Assembly: GCA_018266875.1 (NCBI GenBank)
Contig: JAFDZR010000002.1
Location: 1-61,006, forward strand
Reading direction: 5' to 3'
Source of the DNA: Bacteroidota bacterium
GTDB taxonomy: Bacteria > Bacteroidota > Ignavibacteria > Tepidaquicellales > Tepidaquicellaceae
Length of the DNA: 61,006 nucleotides
Position 1 is the stretch's first letter. Each line of letters starts with the position of its first letter. Positions 1 through 8,011 of this stretch are shown piece by piece. The translations under genes and the position numbers were made by a program. The notes under the pieces were generated by a model, which was not told where the DNA came from, did no database searches, and was given only the letters and a program-made list of their open reading frames with translations.

Positions 1-23
1 TGAAAATGTTTTGGACAGCACTG

Positions 24-53
24 AAAAAAAACCGGACATTGTCCGGTTTTTTT
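24..53 (-). terminator. Intrinsic terminator of the first T9SS cargo gene
   Basis: An inverted repeat (ACCGGAC, loop ATT, GTCCGGT) is flanked by A and T runs on both sides. It lies about 40 bases past the stop of the minus-strand gene that ends at 96. Because it has a T run in either direction it could also end a plus-strand transcript entering from the left. Confidence 0.85.
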
Positions 54-95
54 AATCCAAATTTATTTTCAAACAGTCTGAAATTATATATATAT

Positions 96-1400
96 CTACT
101 TTACCAGCATCATTTTCTTAACTGAATTGAAGTTTCCTGAATTTAATTCATAGAAATAAATTCCGCTGGATAAGTTGGATGCATTAAAGCTGACCGAATA
201 ATATCCCGCTGTCTTTATTTCATTAACAAGGGTTGATACTTCTTTTCCGCTCATGTCGTACATTTTTAAACTCACCTTTCCATCTTCCGGAATATCGAAA
301 TTAATAGTAGTGGAGGGGTTGAAAGGATTCGGGTAATTCTGCGACAAACTGAAACCAGCCGGGATACCGATATTTACTTCGTTGCTTAAGTTGTAATATT
401 CAAAATTTCCGTTGAAATCAATCTGTTTTAATCTGTAATTATAATTCCCTGAATTAAGATTTTTATCTGTATATGAATAATTATTAACTGAACCTGAAGT
501 TCCGTTTCCGGATACAAAACCCGCTTTTGTCCAGATACCGTTTGATGATCTTTCAATATCGAAACCTGAGTTATTGATCTCGGCTACAGTAGACCAGTTT
601 AGGGTTACATCTCTTTTATTTACAGATGATGTAAAAGAACTTAACTCTACCGGCAGAGTTGTTCCCCAGTCTGTTCCGACCCAGATCTCATCTATTGATA
701 AATCAGCTGCGGTTGTTGCAAGACCCTGTCTCAAAGCAAATCTTCCGATATCAGCAACATCTGTTGTAGTACCGGCAGTGTCAATCAAAGGTGAAGGTTC
801 TGTGAGCGGAGGAGCGGAATTGAACACAAATAAACTTACGCGGTCATCATTTGTGGTTGCAGCGCTGAATGAATATTTTGCGCAGACCAGATAACTGGTT
901 CCAAGAGTATAAATTGAATCAGTCCAGGCAACAGGAGCGCCGGAAATTGCATTTTTGGAAATACCAAATGAAAAGAGATTGGGATTATCAGATTTCTGTT
1001 TCGCATAGACACGGCAGGTATAATTTGTTGTACTGGTGGATGGAAGAAAACCAAAGAAATAATCCCCGACATTGTTTAAATTCCTTGCCACAGATAAATT
1101 TACTATAAAAAATGCATATACATTACCGGAATTTACGTTAGAATTTAACGGGTAATAAGCATCCTGACCTGTATTTCTCATTCTCGCAGTATTTCCGATG
1201 CCGGGCATCTGATATCCGGGAAACTGCAGTCCGGGACCAGCAATGTCCAGCGCATTGGTTACACCACCGCTGAATGATGTCCAGCCGTGTGATGTAAGCG
1301 AATCACCAACCGGATAGTCGAAACTCTCTGACATTAACTGAGCATTGGAAATATTTGCCGCTAAAAAACAAAAAAATAAAACCGATACAATTTTCAACAT
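96..1400 (-). CDS. T9SS type A sorting-domain protein, paralogue 1
   Basis: This is a 434-residue secreted protein of unknown function. A signal peptide occupies about residues 1-20 (hydrophobic core, then NAQ). Residues 22-250 are a beta-rich, concanavalin-like head that begins with an ESFDYPVGDSL segment and is shared with the next two genes. Residues 251-345 form a fibronectin-III-like linker (LPVELSSF, LNWSTVAE, SGFDIERSSNG, YRLKQIDFNGN). The last 84 residues are a T9SS sorting domain (SQNYPNPFNPST, FDMSGKE-like core, SSGIYFYEL, KKMMLVK end). The tail predicts export to the outer membrane, cleavage by PorU, and cell-surface attachment or release. It is followed by its own terminator. The head could bind carbohydrate or another surface ligand, but no catalytic motif is visible. 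Confidence 0.9.
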   Translation of the reverse strand: MLKIVSVLFFCFLAANISNAQLMSESFDYPVGDSLTSHGWTSFSGGVTNALDIAGPGLQFPGYQMPGIGNTARMRNTGQDAYYPLNSNVNSGNVYAFFIVNLSVARNLNNVGDYFFGFLPSTSTTNYTCRVYAKQKSDNPNLFSFGISKNAISGAPVAWTDSIYTLGTSYLVCAKYSFSAATTNDDRVSLFVFNSAPPLTEPSPLIDTAGTTTDVADIGRFALRQGLATTAADLSIDEIWVGTDWGTTLPVELSSFTSSVNKRDVTLNWSTVAEINNSGFDIERSSNGIWTKAGFVSGNGTSGSVNNYSYTDKNLNSGNYNYRLKQIDFNGNFEYYNLSNEVNIGIPAGFSLSQNYPNPFNPSTTINFDIPEDGKVSLKMYDMSGKEVSTLVNEIKTAGYYSVSFNASNLSSGIYFYELNSGNFNSVKKMMLVK

Positions 1401-1471
1401 AATTTTTAAATTTTTTTAAATTTAATATTGATAAATGGGTTAATTAAAAGTCTGTATAAATTTAATATAAA

Positions 1472-1493
1472 TTCTAACAAAATTCTAACAAAA
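1472..1493. promoter_or_regulatory. Tandem 11-bp direct repeat upstream of a T9SS cargo gene
   Basis: The 11-mer TTCTAACAAAA occurs twice in direct succession, about 72-93 bases upstream of the minus-strand start at 1400. An identical tandem pair lies at 7734-7755, upstream of another T9SS cargo gene. An 11-base period places both copies on the same face of the helix, as in many activator or repressor sites. The function is inferred. Confidence 0.4.
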
Positions 1494-1505
1494 AGTTGAT
1501 CAATC

Positions 1506-1582
1506 TCAAATGCCAAATGTCAAATGTCAAAAGTCAATTATTTTTAATAATATAAATATTTGAAATTTGTAATTTGTAATTA
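1506..1582. repeat. Heptanucleotide direct repeats (AAATGTC and AATTTGT types)
   Basis: Short direct repeats with a 7-base period: 1506-1538 holds variants of AAATGTC (AAATGCC, AAATGTC, AAATGTC, AAAAGTC), and 1562-1580 holds two AATTTGT units. They sit between the upstream region of the first gene and the terminator of the second. No open reading frame covers them. Confidence 0.6.
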
Positions 1583-1585
1583 AAA

Positions 1586-1622
1586 GAAAAAGCCGCTGGA
1601 TTCTTCATCCCACGGCTTTTTA
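1586..1622 (-). terminator. Intrinsic terminator of T9SS paralogue 2
   Basis: The hairpin pairs AGCCG with CGGCT, extended by TGG/CCA, around the loop core ATTCTTCAT, with A and T runs on the two sides. It is nearly the same sequence as the terminator at 4771-4807. Confidence 0.85.
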
Positions 1623-1625
1623 CTT

Positions 1626-1688
1626 TTAAATGTTAAATGTTAAATTGTTACAATAGTATAAACTCTTAACTCGTAACTCGAAACTATT
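1626..1688. repeat. Heptanucleotide repeat array reaching into a stop codon
   Basis: Two AAATGTT-type units (about 1628-1646) are followed by a four-unit array of AACTNNN heptamers at 1661-1688 (AACTCTT, AACTCGT, AACTCGA, AACTATT). The last unit covers the stop codon of the minus-strand gene (CTA at 1684-1686). The same arrangement recurs at 4815-4889. Confidence 0.65.
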
Positions 1689-2976
1689 TTACCAGCATCA
1701 TTTTCTTTGTTGCTGTAAAATCTCCTGCCTGAATACTGTAAAAGTAGATTCCGCTGGACATGTTCGATGCGTTGATATTAACAGAATAATACCCTGCCGT
1801 CTTTACTTCGTTTACAAGCGTCATCACTTCTTTACCTGACATGTCAAATATCTTAATACTTACAAGTCCGTCAGCAGGAAGAGCGTAATTGATCTTCGTT
1901 GAAGGATTGAAAGGATTCGGATAGTTCTGTGATAATTCATATTTCACAGGAATTCCAATAATAACTTCGTTGCTCAGATTAAAATATTCGAAGTTACCGT
2001 TGAAGTCTATCTGTTTCAGTCTGTAGCTGTAATTTCCCGAAGCAAGGTTTCTGTCTGTAAAAGAATAGCTGTTTGGGGTCGTTGACGTTCCGTGACCCGA
2101 TACATTTCTGATTTTTGACCAGACTCCGTTTGATGATCTTTCTATATCAAAACCTGAATTATTTGTTTCAGCAGAGGTAGACCAGTTTAAAGTAACGTCA
2201 TTATTACTGATCACAGCTGCAAATGAAGACAGCTCAACAGGCAGTACTGCGTTATTCCACGTCCTGTCTGTATAAATTCCGTCAACAATTAAATCAGGCG
2301 AAGAACCTGTAGATCCCTGTCTTAAAGCAAACCTGCCGAGGTCAGCAACATCCGTTGCGGTTCCTGTTACCGGACCCACATAAGGTGTACCCGGTTCTGT
2401 GGAAGGTATTGCCCCGTCAAAAACATAAAGTGAAACCTCATCATCGGTAGTCGATCCGACATTAAATGTATATTTAAGAACTAAGACGTAAGTTACGCCG
2501 GTGGAATAAATAGGAGCACCGTAGAATATGCCGCCTGAGCCGGCTGTAGTCTTGCTTATTCCGAATGCAATACTGTCGCTGCCTGCAGACTGGACATAAA
2601 GTCTTCCGTTATAAAGAGTTGTCGAAGTAGAGGGAAGATATGAAGCAAAATAGTCACCTGTTCTTGCAGTTGTAACATTCACCATCATGGATGTATAAAC
2701 ACTTCCTGCTGATTGATTTGATGAAAACGGAAGATATGCATCCTGTCCTGAATTAATGACTGTAGTTGCGTTGCCTAATCCCGATCCGGCATAACCGGAA
2801 TATGTCAGGCCAGGCGCAGTAGTAAGAAGTGCATTGGTCGTTCCGCCGCTGAATGCCGTCCAGCCGTGATTGGTAAGCGTATCGCCCGCAGGATATTCAA
2901 AATTCTCAGTCAGGATCTGAGAATATGAAAAAGACGGGATCAGAGCAAAGCACATCAGTAAAATAATTTTTTTCAT
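1684..2976 (-). CDS. T9SS type A sorting-domain protein, paralogue 2
   Basis: A 430-residue paralogue of its neighbours on both sides. A signal peptide ends near residue 19 (SFSYSQ). The head (about 21-245) carries the shared ENFEYPAGDTL and GWTAFSGGTTNAL segments, the linker spans about 246-345, and the sorting domain takes the last 85 residues (SQNYPNPFNPST to KKMMLVK). The linker and sorting domain are almost identical to those of the 850-residue protein at 4885-7437, although the heads are unrelated, which points to recent duplication or gene conversion of the 3' half. It ends in a TAG that lies inside a heptamer repeat. No catalytic residues are recognisable, so the role of the head is unknown. 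Confidence 0.9.
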   Translation of the reverse strand: MKKIILLMCFALIPSFSYSQILTENFEYPAGDTLTNHGWTAFSGGTTNALLTTAPGLTYSGYAGSGLGNATTVINSGQDAYLPFSSNQSAGSVYTSMMVNVTTARTGDYFASYLPSTSTTLYNGRLYVQSAGSDSIAFGISKTTAGSGGIFYGAPIYSTGVTYVLVLKYTFNVGSTTDDEVSLYVFDGAIPSTEPGTPYVGPVTGTATDVADLGRFALRQGSTGSSPDLIVDGIYTDRTWNNAVLPVELSSFAAVISNNDVTLNWSTSAETNNSGFDIERSSNGVWSKIRNVSGHGTSTTPNSYSFTDRNLASGNYSYRLKQIDFNGNFEYFNLSNEVIIGIPVKYELSQNYPNPFNPSTKINYALPADGLVSIKIFDMSGKEVMTLVNEVKTAGYYSVNINASNMSSGIYFYSIQAGDFTATKKMMLVK

Positions 2977-3292
2977 AGTAGTAATTATTTTAATTAATAA
3001 AAAATACTTTTAAATATAATTTTTTGGATGTAAAATTTCAAACAATATTTTAAATTTTTTTCAACTGTTGTTTTAACTATATAGAAATGTCAGTGCTTTC
3101 AACTCTTTAGAAATGTCATGCTCTTGTAATTAAACCTGAAAGGAATAATTTTAAGACCATTTAAGCAGATTTGTAAATTGCATATAAAAAAAACTGCAGG
3201 CTAATTGACCTGCAGCTTTTCATTTTTAAAATTTTAATATGTTAATTTTAAATGACCATTATTTAATTAGTCAAAATAAATTTACAGTAAAA
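2977..3292. other. AT-rich spacer with a terminator and a short direct repeat
   Basis: This 316-base gap holds the leader of paralogue 2, a direct repeat of TAGAAATGTCA at 3082-3092 and 3108-3118 (26-base spacing), and the terminator of paralogue 3 at 3186-3220. No coding sequence is visible. Confidence 0.6.
3186..3220 (-). terminator. Intrinsic terminator of T9SS paralogue 3
   Basis: The stem CTGCAGG/CCTGCAG closes a TCAATTAG-type loop and is followed on the minus strand by a run of eight T. It lies about 75 bases past the stop at 3293. Confidence 0.85.
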
Positions 3293-4579
3293 TTATTTTA
3301 CCAGCATCATTTTCTTTGTAGCTGTAAAATCTCCTGCCTGAATACTGTAGAAGTATATTCCGCTTGTAAGATTCGAAGCGTTGAAATTTACTGAATAATA
3401 TCCGGCAGTCTTAACTTCATTAACAAGTGTTGAGATTTCTTTTCCCGACATGTCAAATAATTTCAGACTTACTTTTCCGTCAACAGGAATATCAAAGCTG
3501 ATTGTTGTTGAAGGATTGAACGGATTTGGATAGTTCTGTGACAATCTGAATTCAGCAGGTATTCCAATTACAACTTCACCGCTCAGATTAAAATATTCAA
3601 AGTTACCGTTGAAGTCTATCTGCTTCAGTCTGTAGCTGTAATTTCCCGAAGCAAGGTTTCTGTCTGTAAAAGAATAATTTTGATTCACAGTTGAATTTCC
3701 GTTTCCGTTAACATTTCCGATCTTTGACCATACGCCGTTTGAAGACCTTTCAATGTCAAATCCTGAGTTATTGACTTCCGATGAAGTCGTCCAGTTCAGA
3801 GTTACATCTCTGTTATTCACTGTTGAAGTAAAGGAAGAAAGTTCAACAGGCAGAACTGCGCTGTTCCAGATCAGATTTATGTTAATACCGTCAAGAGTAA
3901 CCGTAGGAGCAGCAGATGCGCTTCCCTGTCTCAGGAGAACTCTGCTTAGATTTATTGCATCTGCTGAAGTAGCTGTTACAGGACCTATATCAGGAGTAAC
4001 GGGTTCAGTAACAGGAAGTGCTGAATCAAAAACGAACAAACTGACCTGATCATTTGCCAGTCCAGAAACAAACCGATATTTTACGACCAGTAAATATGTT
4101 TGACTGAAATTGTAAACTGCGCTTCCGTAAGAAATGGTAGCTTCGTTGGCTTTGGTTATTCCAAGGTTAAAACCTGAGCCGCTGAGTCTTGCATAAACTC
4201 TTGCATCAAAAGCATTTGCTGAAGTACTTAAGGCAAAGAAATAATCCCCATTGGTCTGAGCTGCTGTTACGTTCAGCATAAATGAAGCGTAAACGCTGGT
4301 TGTTGTTCCTGTATCCTGTCTTACAAAACTTGCAGAATCATCCTCCCCGGATGTTCCAATTAACACAGCATTACCGACTCCGGATCCTGCATAGGAAGGA
4401 AAAGTCAGTCCTGTTGAAGTTACAGTAAGCGGATTTGTGCCGCCAGCACTTGCAGCAGTCCAAACTGAAGTTGATGTCAGAAGTGAACCGGATGAATAAC
4501 TGAAATCCTCATTGAAGATCTGAGAATAACTCAGAGATGATACCATTAAAAAGCAGATAAGAAGAATTAATTTTTTCAT
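3293..4579 (-). CDS. T9SS type A sorting-domain protein, paralogue 3
   Basis: A 428-residue secreted paralogue. A signal peptide occupies residues 1-19 (SLSYSQ), the head about 20-240, the fibronectin-III-like linker about 241-345, and the sorting domain the last 85 residues with SQNYPNPFNPST and the KKMMLVK end. The head is more diverged than those of the other two (FNEDFSYSSGSLL, GDYFFALSTSANAF). Its last 20 residues match those of paralogue 2, while the middle of its sorting domain (FDIPVDGKVSLKLFD) resembles paralogue 1, so the tail looks mosaic. It is probably exported by T9SS and fixed at the surface. No enzymatic motif was seen. Confidence 0.9.
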   Translation of the reverse strand: MKKLILLICFLMVSSLSYSQIFNEDFSYSSGSLLTSTSVWTAASAGGTNPLTVTSTGLTFPSYAGSGVGNAVLIGTSGEDDSASFVRQDTGTTTSVYASFMLNVTAAQTNGDYFFALSTSANAFDARVYARLSGSGFNLGITKANEATISYGSAVYNFSQTYLLVVKYRFVSGLANDQVSLFVFDSALPVTEPVTPDIGPVTATSADAINLSRVLLRQGSASAAPTVTLDGININLIWNSAVLPVELSSFTSTVNNRDVTLNWTTSSEVNNSGFDIERSSNGVWSKIGNVNGNGNSTVNQNYSFTDRNLASGNYSYRLKQIDFNGNFEYFNLSGEVVIGIPAEFRLSQNYPNPFNPSTTISFDIPVDGKVSLKLFDMSGKEISTLVNEVKTAGYYSVNFNASNLTSGIYFYSIQAGDFTATKKMMLVK

Positions 4580-4884
4580 AAAATTATATTAAAGTTTAAA
4601 AAAATTTGCATACAAATATAGATTTAAAACTTATCAAATCCTACTAATATTTTTCTGCTCAGGAGTTAAATTATTGTTAATTTGATTACCCTGATCTGCA
4701 AGAACTGCTGAAATTTGATTTTTCTATGTGTCTTTTAAATAAACAAACATTTCTTTCAATTACTTTAAATAAAAAAAAGCCGCAGGATTCTTCATCCCGC
4801 GGCTTTTCAATTATAAATTGTAAATGTTAAATGTTAAATAGTTTTAATAATTCTAATTACTAACTATTTACTATTAACTATTAA
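4580..4884. other. Spacer with duplicated terminator and heptamer arrays
   Basis: This 305-base gap holds the leader of paralogue 3, a terminator at 4771-4807 and heptamer repeats at 4815-4889. It is the same succession of elements as in the 1586-1688 region. No gene is visible. Confidence 0.6.
4771..4807 (-). terminator. Intrinsic terminator, near-copy of the one at 1586
   Basis: The stem AGCCGC/GCGGCT surrounds the loop core ATTCTTCAT, with A and T runs on the two sides. Relative to the 1586 copy the stem has two substitutions that make it one pair longer, so the fold is kept. Confidence 0.87.
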
Positions 4885-4889
4885 CTATT
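4815..4889. repeat. Heptanucleotide repeat arrays reaching into a stop codon
   Basis: Four units of the AAATGTT type run from 4815 to 4842 (AAATTGT, AAATGTT, AAATGTT, AAATAGT). Four units of the AACTATT type run from 4862 to 4889 (AACTATT, TACTATT, AACTATT, AACTATT). The last unit contains the stop codon of the gene at 4885-7437. Confidence 0.7.
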
Positions 4890-7437
4890 TCACTAACATC
4901 ATTTTCTTTGTAGCTGTGAAATCTGCTGCCTTTAAACTGTAGAAGTAAATTCCGCTTGACAGATTAGAAGCGTTGAAACTGACTGAATAATAACCTGCAG
5001 TCTTTACTTCGTTGACAAGTGACATCACTTCTTTACCTGACATATCAAATATCTTTATGCTTACAAGTCCGTCAGTCGGAAGAGCGTAATTGATCTTCGT
5101 TGAAGGATTGAAAGGATTCGGATAGTTTTGTGACAGGTCGTATTTTACAGGAATTCCGACAATAACTTCATTGCTTAAATTGAAATATTCGAAGTTACCG
5201 TTATAGTCAACCTGTTTCAGTCTGTAGCTGTAATTGCCTGAAGCTACGTTTCTGTCTGTGAATGAATAGCTGTTTGGAGTCGTTGATGTTCCGTGACCGG
5301 ATACATTACCGACTTTTGTCCAGACATTGTTTGAAGATCTTTCGACATCAAATCCGGAGTTATTGATCTCTGAAGCAGTTGACCAGTTTAGTGTTACATT
5401 GTTTCCGTTTATTGTTGAAACGAAAGAAGACAATTCAACCGGTAAAGCTTCAACACCGCCGATTCCGAAATCCGAGAAATCTGTCAGACCTGTTACTCTG
5501 AGAGCATTTCCTACAACTGTTGTATTCTGACAGACCCATGCGCCTGTAACGTCAGCTCTTTTCATTATATAAAGCTTCAAAGGATCAATAAATACAAGTC
5601 CGTCAAGATCAATTGTTATATCATATGTTGCATAACCGGTTTTATCATTACCGTTGTAGGTAATATTGAACCAGTAATCATGGTAAACTACAGAAGGCGT
5701 AAACATTGAACCGTCGCCTGTAGTCTGACCTGAATTAGCAGCTATATTCTGACCCGGATCGTTATTTGTAAACTGGGTTACGAAAGCTGTTCCGCCGGAT
5801 GGATTATCATTCTGCTCATTTGAAGAAACAACTTTTACATCACCTGCTACTGATGGAATATTTCCATATGCAGTTTCCTCTTTACCGGAAATTTTCGATC
5901 CTGAAACAACATTATCATTGGAACCGATAACATTCGGAGGAAGAGGTGTAGCTGTGAAATTCAGCGAAACGAGCGGATTGCATGAATATGTGCCTGTACC
6001 TGTAACTGCAGATGTACAGAAAGAATTCGGATTGGAAACAATCACATTATCAACCCAGCAGTTATTACCAAAGCGGCTCTTTGCTCTGAAACCGATCACG
6101 ACATTTCCAGAGTTTGCTACATTGAGAAGACTTACTGTTTCATGTCTCCATTCTGTAGCTGCTGCCGGGGTATAACTAGGTGCAGCAGCCGGCAATGTAG
6201 AAAGTGAAGGATTTGTTGAATCAGCCTTATTGTAAACAGTTGATGCTGAGAAGAAATTAATTCCTCCGTTAGTGGAAACAAGAACTTCCAGTGAATCCTG
6301 TACAAAATTTGTATAAGTTTTGTATGCTACATAGAAATCAAGAACAGGATTTGAAATGCCGGTAAAGTCAAGTTCAGGAGATCTTAATGTCATTATATTT
6401 CCTGCGGTAATACTGTAAAAATTAGCTATTGCAGCATTGTCAGCAGCAGTTCCGTTCGGATTTACACATGATCCGATTCCCCATGCAGCTGTGCCTATAG
6501 TAGTCCAGCCGGTTGCAAGAGTGAAATTCTCTACATAAGGGTAAGTGGAGATTTTATTTAATATGGTAAAGTTAAGTGTTAAGGTATCATTTAAAGCATT
6601 TCCATCACCGGCTAATGAAGTAAACACTTTAATGACGTTTGCACCCGGTGAAAAGATCACTGCATTACCTCCGCTGAAAACGACATTCTCTGTTGCATTC
6701 GTTACAATCGGTCCAACGGTATTTACAGGTCCAACAGGAGTTCCGCCGTTTAATTTATAATAGACAGGAACTGCATTCTGTGTTGCAGAGCCGAAATTCT
6801 TAGCAGTAACTGTCATGTTATAACCTTTCCCTGCAGAAAACACCTGACCGGTTACTCCAACCGTTGCAGCTGAAACTCCCATATCATTAGGAACAGCCGG
6901 TGGAGATAATGTTGAAATATCATCTATTCTGACTGCATCACCATCATTATCTCTGTGTCTGAATGCAATATAAATAGGAGTTCCTGCATAAGCACTTAAA
7001 GATATTGCAAATCTTCCGTATGTTCCCGCAGTCGGATAATTGACTCCGTCTATAAGTGTCAGCTTTGGAACAAAACTTGCTTTAGCAGTATCTGTTACGG
7101 ATACTAGTACAGAAAAAGTATCAGTATATACTGCTGTAAATGATTGCCTGAAAAAGAATATAAGACTATCATTAGTTATCGGTGTAAACTGTGGTGTTTT
7201 AAGATAATTTTCACTTCCTGATAAGGAACCAAAATTTGAAAGTGCGCATGCAGGGGTTGTATTGAAAGATGAAGTACTTCTTGCCCAGGCTCCACCGGTG
7301 CCTAAATAAGTAATTCTTGTCCATCCTGTAGGAGGGAATGTAGCACTTGTAAAGCTCTCATTCAATTGCGCCATCATTTCACCTGCAAACATGAGGGAAA
7401 TCAAAACGACAAGAGAAAGTTTGAATAATTTTTTCAT
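4885..7437 (-). CDS. Large T9SS cargo protein with two anchor-J-like domains
   Basis: An 850-residue secreted protein. After a signal peptide (1-23, ending MMAQ) comes a cleaved-adhesin/choice-of-anchor-J-like beta-sandwich (about 25-175: FPPTGW, YLKTPQF, DDIS). A CARDB-like domain follows (about 185-290: VKNFGS-type, NDTLTLNFTI), then a second anchor-J-like domain (about 300-470: GWTTIG, SPELDF, WVDNVIV), a beta-rich region (about 475-665), the fibronectin-like linker and a T9SS sorting domain ending KKMMLVK. Anchor-J domains occur in gingipain-associated adhesins, so a surface adhesion role is likely but inferred. The last 180 residues are nearly the same as in the gene at 1684-2976, and the sequence after the stop (heptamers and terminator) is also duplicated. 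Confidence 0.9.
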   Translation of the reverse strand: MKKLFKLSLVVLISLMFAGEMMAQLNESFTSATFPPTGWTRITYLGTGGAWARSTSSFNTTPACALSNFGSLSGSENYLKTPQFTPITNDSLIFFFRQSFTAVYTDTFSVLVSVTDTAKASFVPKLTLIDGVNYPTAGTYGRFAISLSAYAGTPIYIAFRHRDNDGDAVRIDDISTLSPPAVPNDMGVSAATVGVTGQVFSAGKGYNMTVTAKNFGSATQNAVPVYYKLNGGTPVGPVNTVGPIVTNATENVVFSGGNAVIFSPGANVIKVFTSLAGDGNALNDTLTLNFTILNKISTYPYVENFTLATGWTTIGTAAWGIGSCVNPNGTAADNAAIANFYSITAGNIMTLRSPELDFTGISNPVLDFYVAYKTYTNFVQDSLEVLVSTNGGINFFSASTVYNKADSTNPSLSTLPAAAPSYTPAAATEWRHETVSLLNVANSGNVVIGFRAKSRFGNNCWVDNVIVSNPNSFCTSAVTGTGTYSCNPLVSLNFTATPLPPNVIGSNDNVVSGSKISGKEETAYGNIPSVAGDVKVVSSNEQNDNPSGGTAFVTQFTNNDPGQNIAANSGQTTGDGSMFTPSVVYHDYWFNITYNGNDKTGYATYDITIDLDGLVFIDPLKLYIMKRADVTGAWVCQNTTVVGNALRVTGLTDFSDFGIGGVEALPVELSSFVSTINGNNVTLNWSTASEINNSGFDVERSSNNVWTKVGNVSGHGTSTTPNSYSFTDRNVASGNYSYRLKQVDYNGNFEYFNLSNEVIVGIPVKYDLSQNYPNPFNPSTKINYALPTDGLVSIKIFDMSGKEVMSLVNEVKTAGYYSVSFNASNLSSGIYFYSLKAADFTATKKMMLVK

Positions 7438-7733
7438 AACTTTAGTTTGGGTTAAATTAATAAAATGTTGTTAAATGTATTGCGTGAAGACTTTTGTTTG
7501 AGATTTTACTGTGAACTGTAACAAAAAATTTTTCTGACTTGTCTTCATTTAATTAATTAATTTCCTATAATTAAAAATCGGAAAAATTTTTAAAAGAGTA
7601 AAAATAAGTTGCTTTATAATCTCCTTTCGTAAATTGTTTTTTACTTTAAACAATATAAAAATTAAAATTAGAAAATAAAACAGATTTTTCTGAATTCTCA
7701 AAATAAAAATTTATAATATAAATATATTTTTGT

Positions 7734-7755
7734 TTCTAACAAAATTCTAACAAAA
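7734..7755. promoter_or_regulatory. Second copy of the tandem 11-bp direct repeat
   Basis: TTCTAACAAAA is repeated twice without a gap, identical to 1472-1493. Here it lies about 300 bases upstream of the start at 7437, against about 72 in the first case. That makes a fixed promoter element less certain than a conserved binding site or a homologous leader remnant. Confidence 0.4.
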
Positions 7756-7947
7756 GTGTAATCTTAAATTTTTTAGGCTCAATGATTTTAAAAATATTCA
7801 AGTTTTAGTTTGTTGGAGATTAATATCTATATATATTTAATTTTTTTTAAAAATCAGGATAACTAAGAATTATTAAAAAAATGAGATAATAAACTCCAAT
7901 TCAAATTATCAAAATTTTTTAAACAGATCTTCCAAATAATTTAAATG

Positions 7948-7978
7948 AAAAACAGGGTAAAATATTTACCCTGTTTTT
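7948..7978 (-). terminator. Intrinsic terminator of the beta-helix protein gene
   Basis: The stem AACAGGGTAAA/TTTACCCTGTT has an A run on one side and a T run on the other. It is nearly identical to the terminator of the related gene at 12781-12813. Confidence 0.87.
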
Positions 7979-8011
7979 CAGAAATGTGTATCGTATTAAA
8001 AAGAAATTTAC

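Larger units (their letters stand above)
7438..8011. other. 574-base AT-rich spacer
   Basis: The spacer is very AT-rich with long A and T runs. It holds the leader of the 850-residue protein gene, a tandem 11-mer at 7734-7755 and the terminator of the next gene at 7948-7978. Apart from these, nothing coding or RNA-like could be recognised. Confidence 0.6.

Noticed and set aside
1506..4889. CRISPR array
   Set aside because: The repeats are only seven bases long with no spacers, and no cas gene is present.
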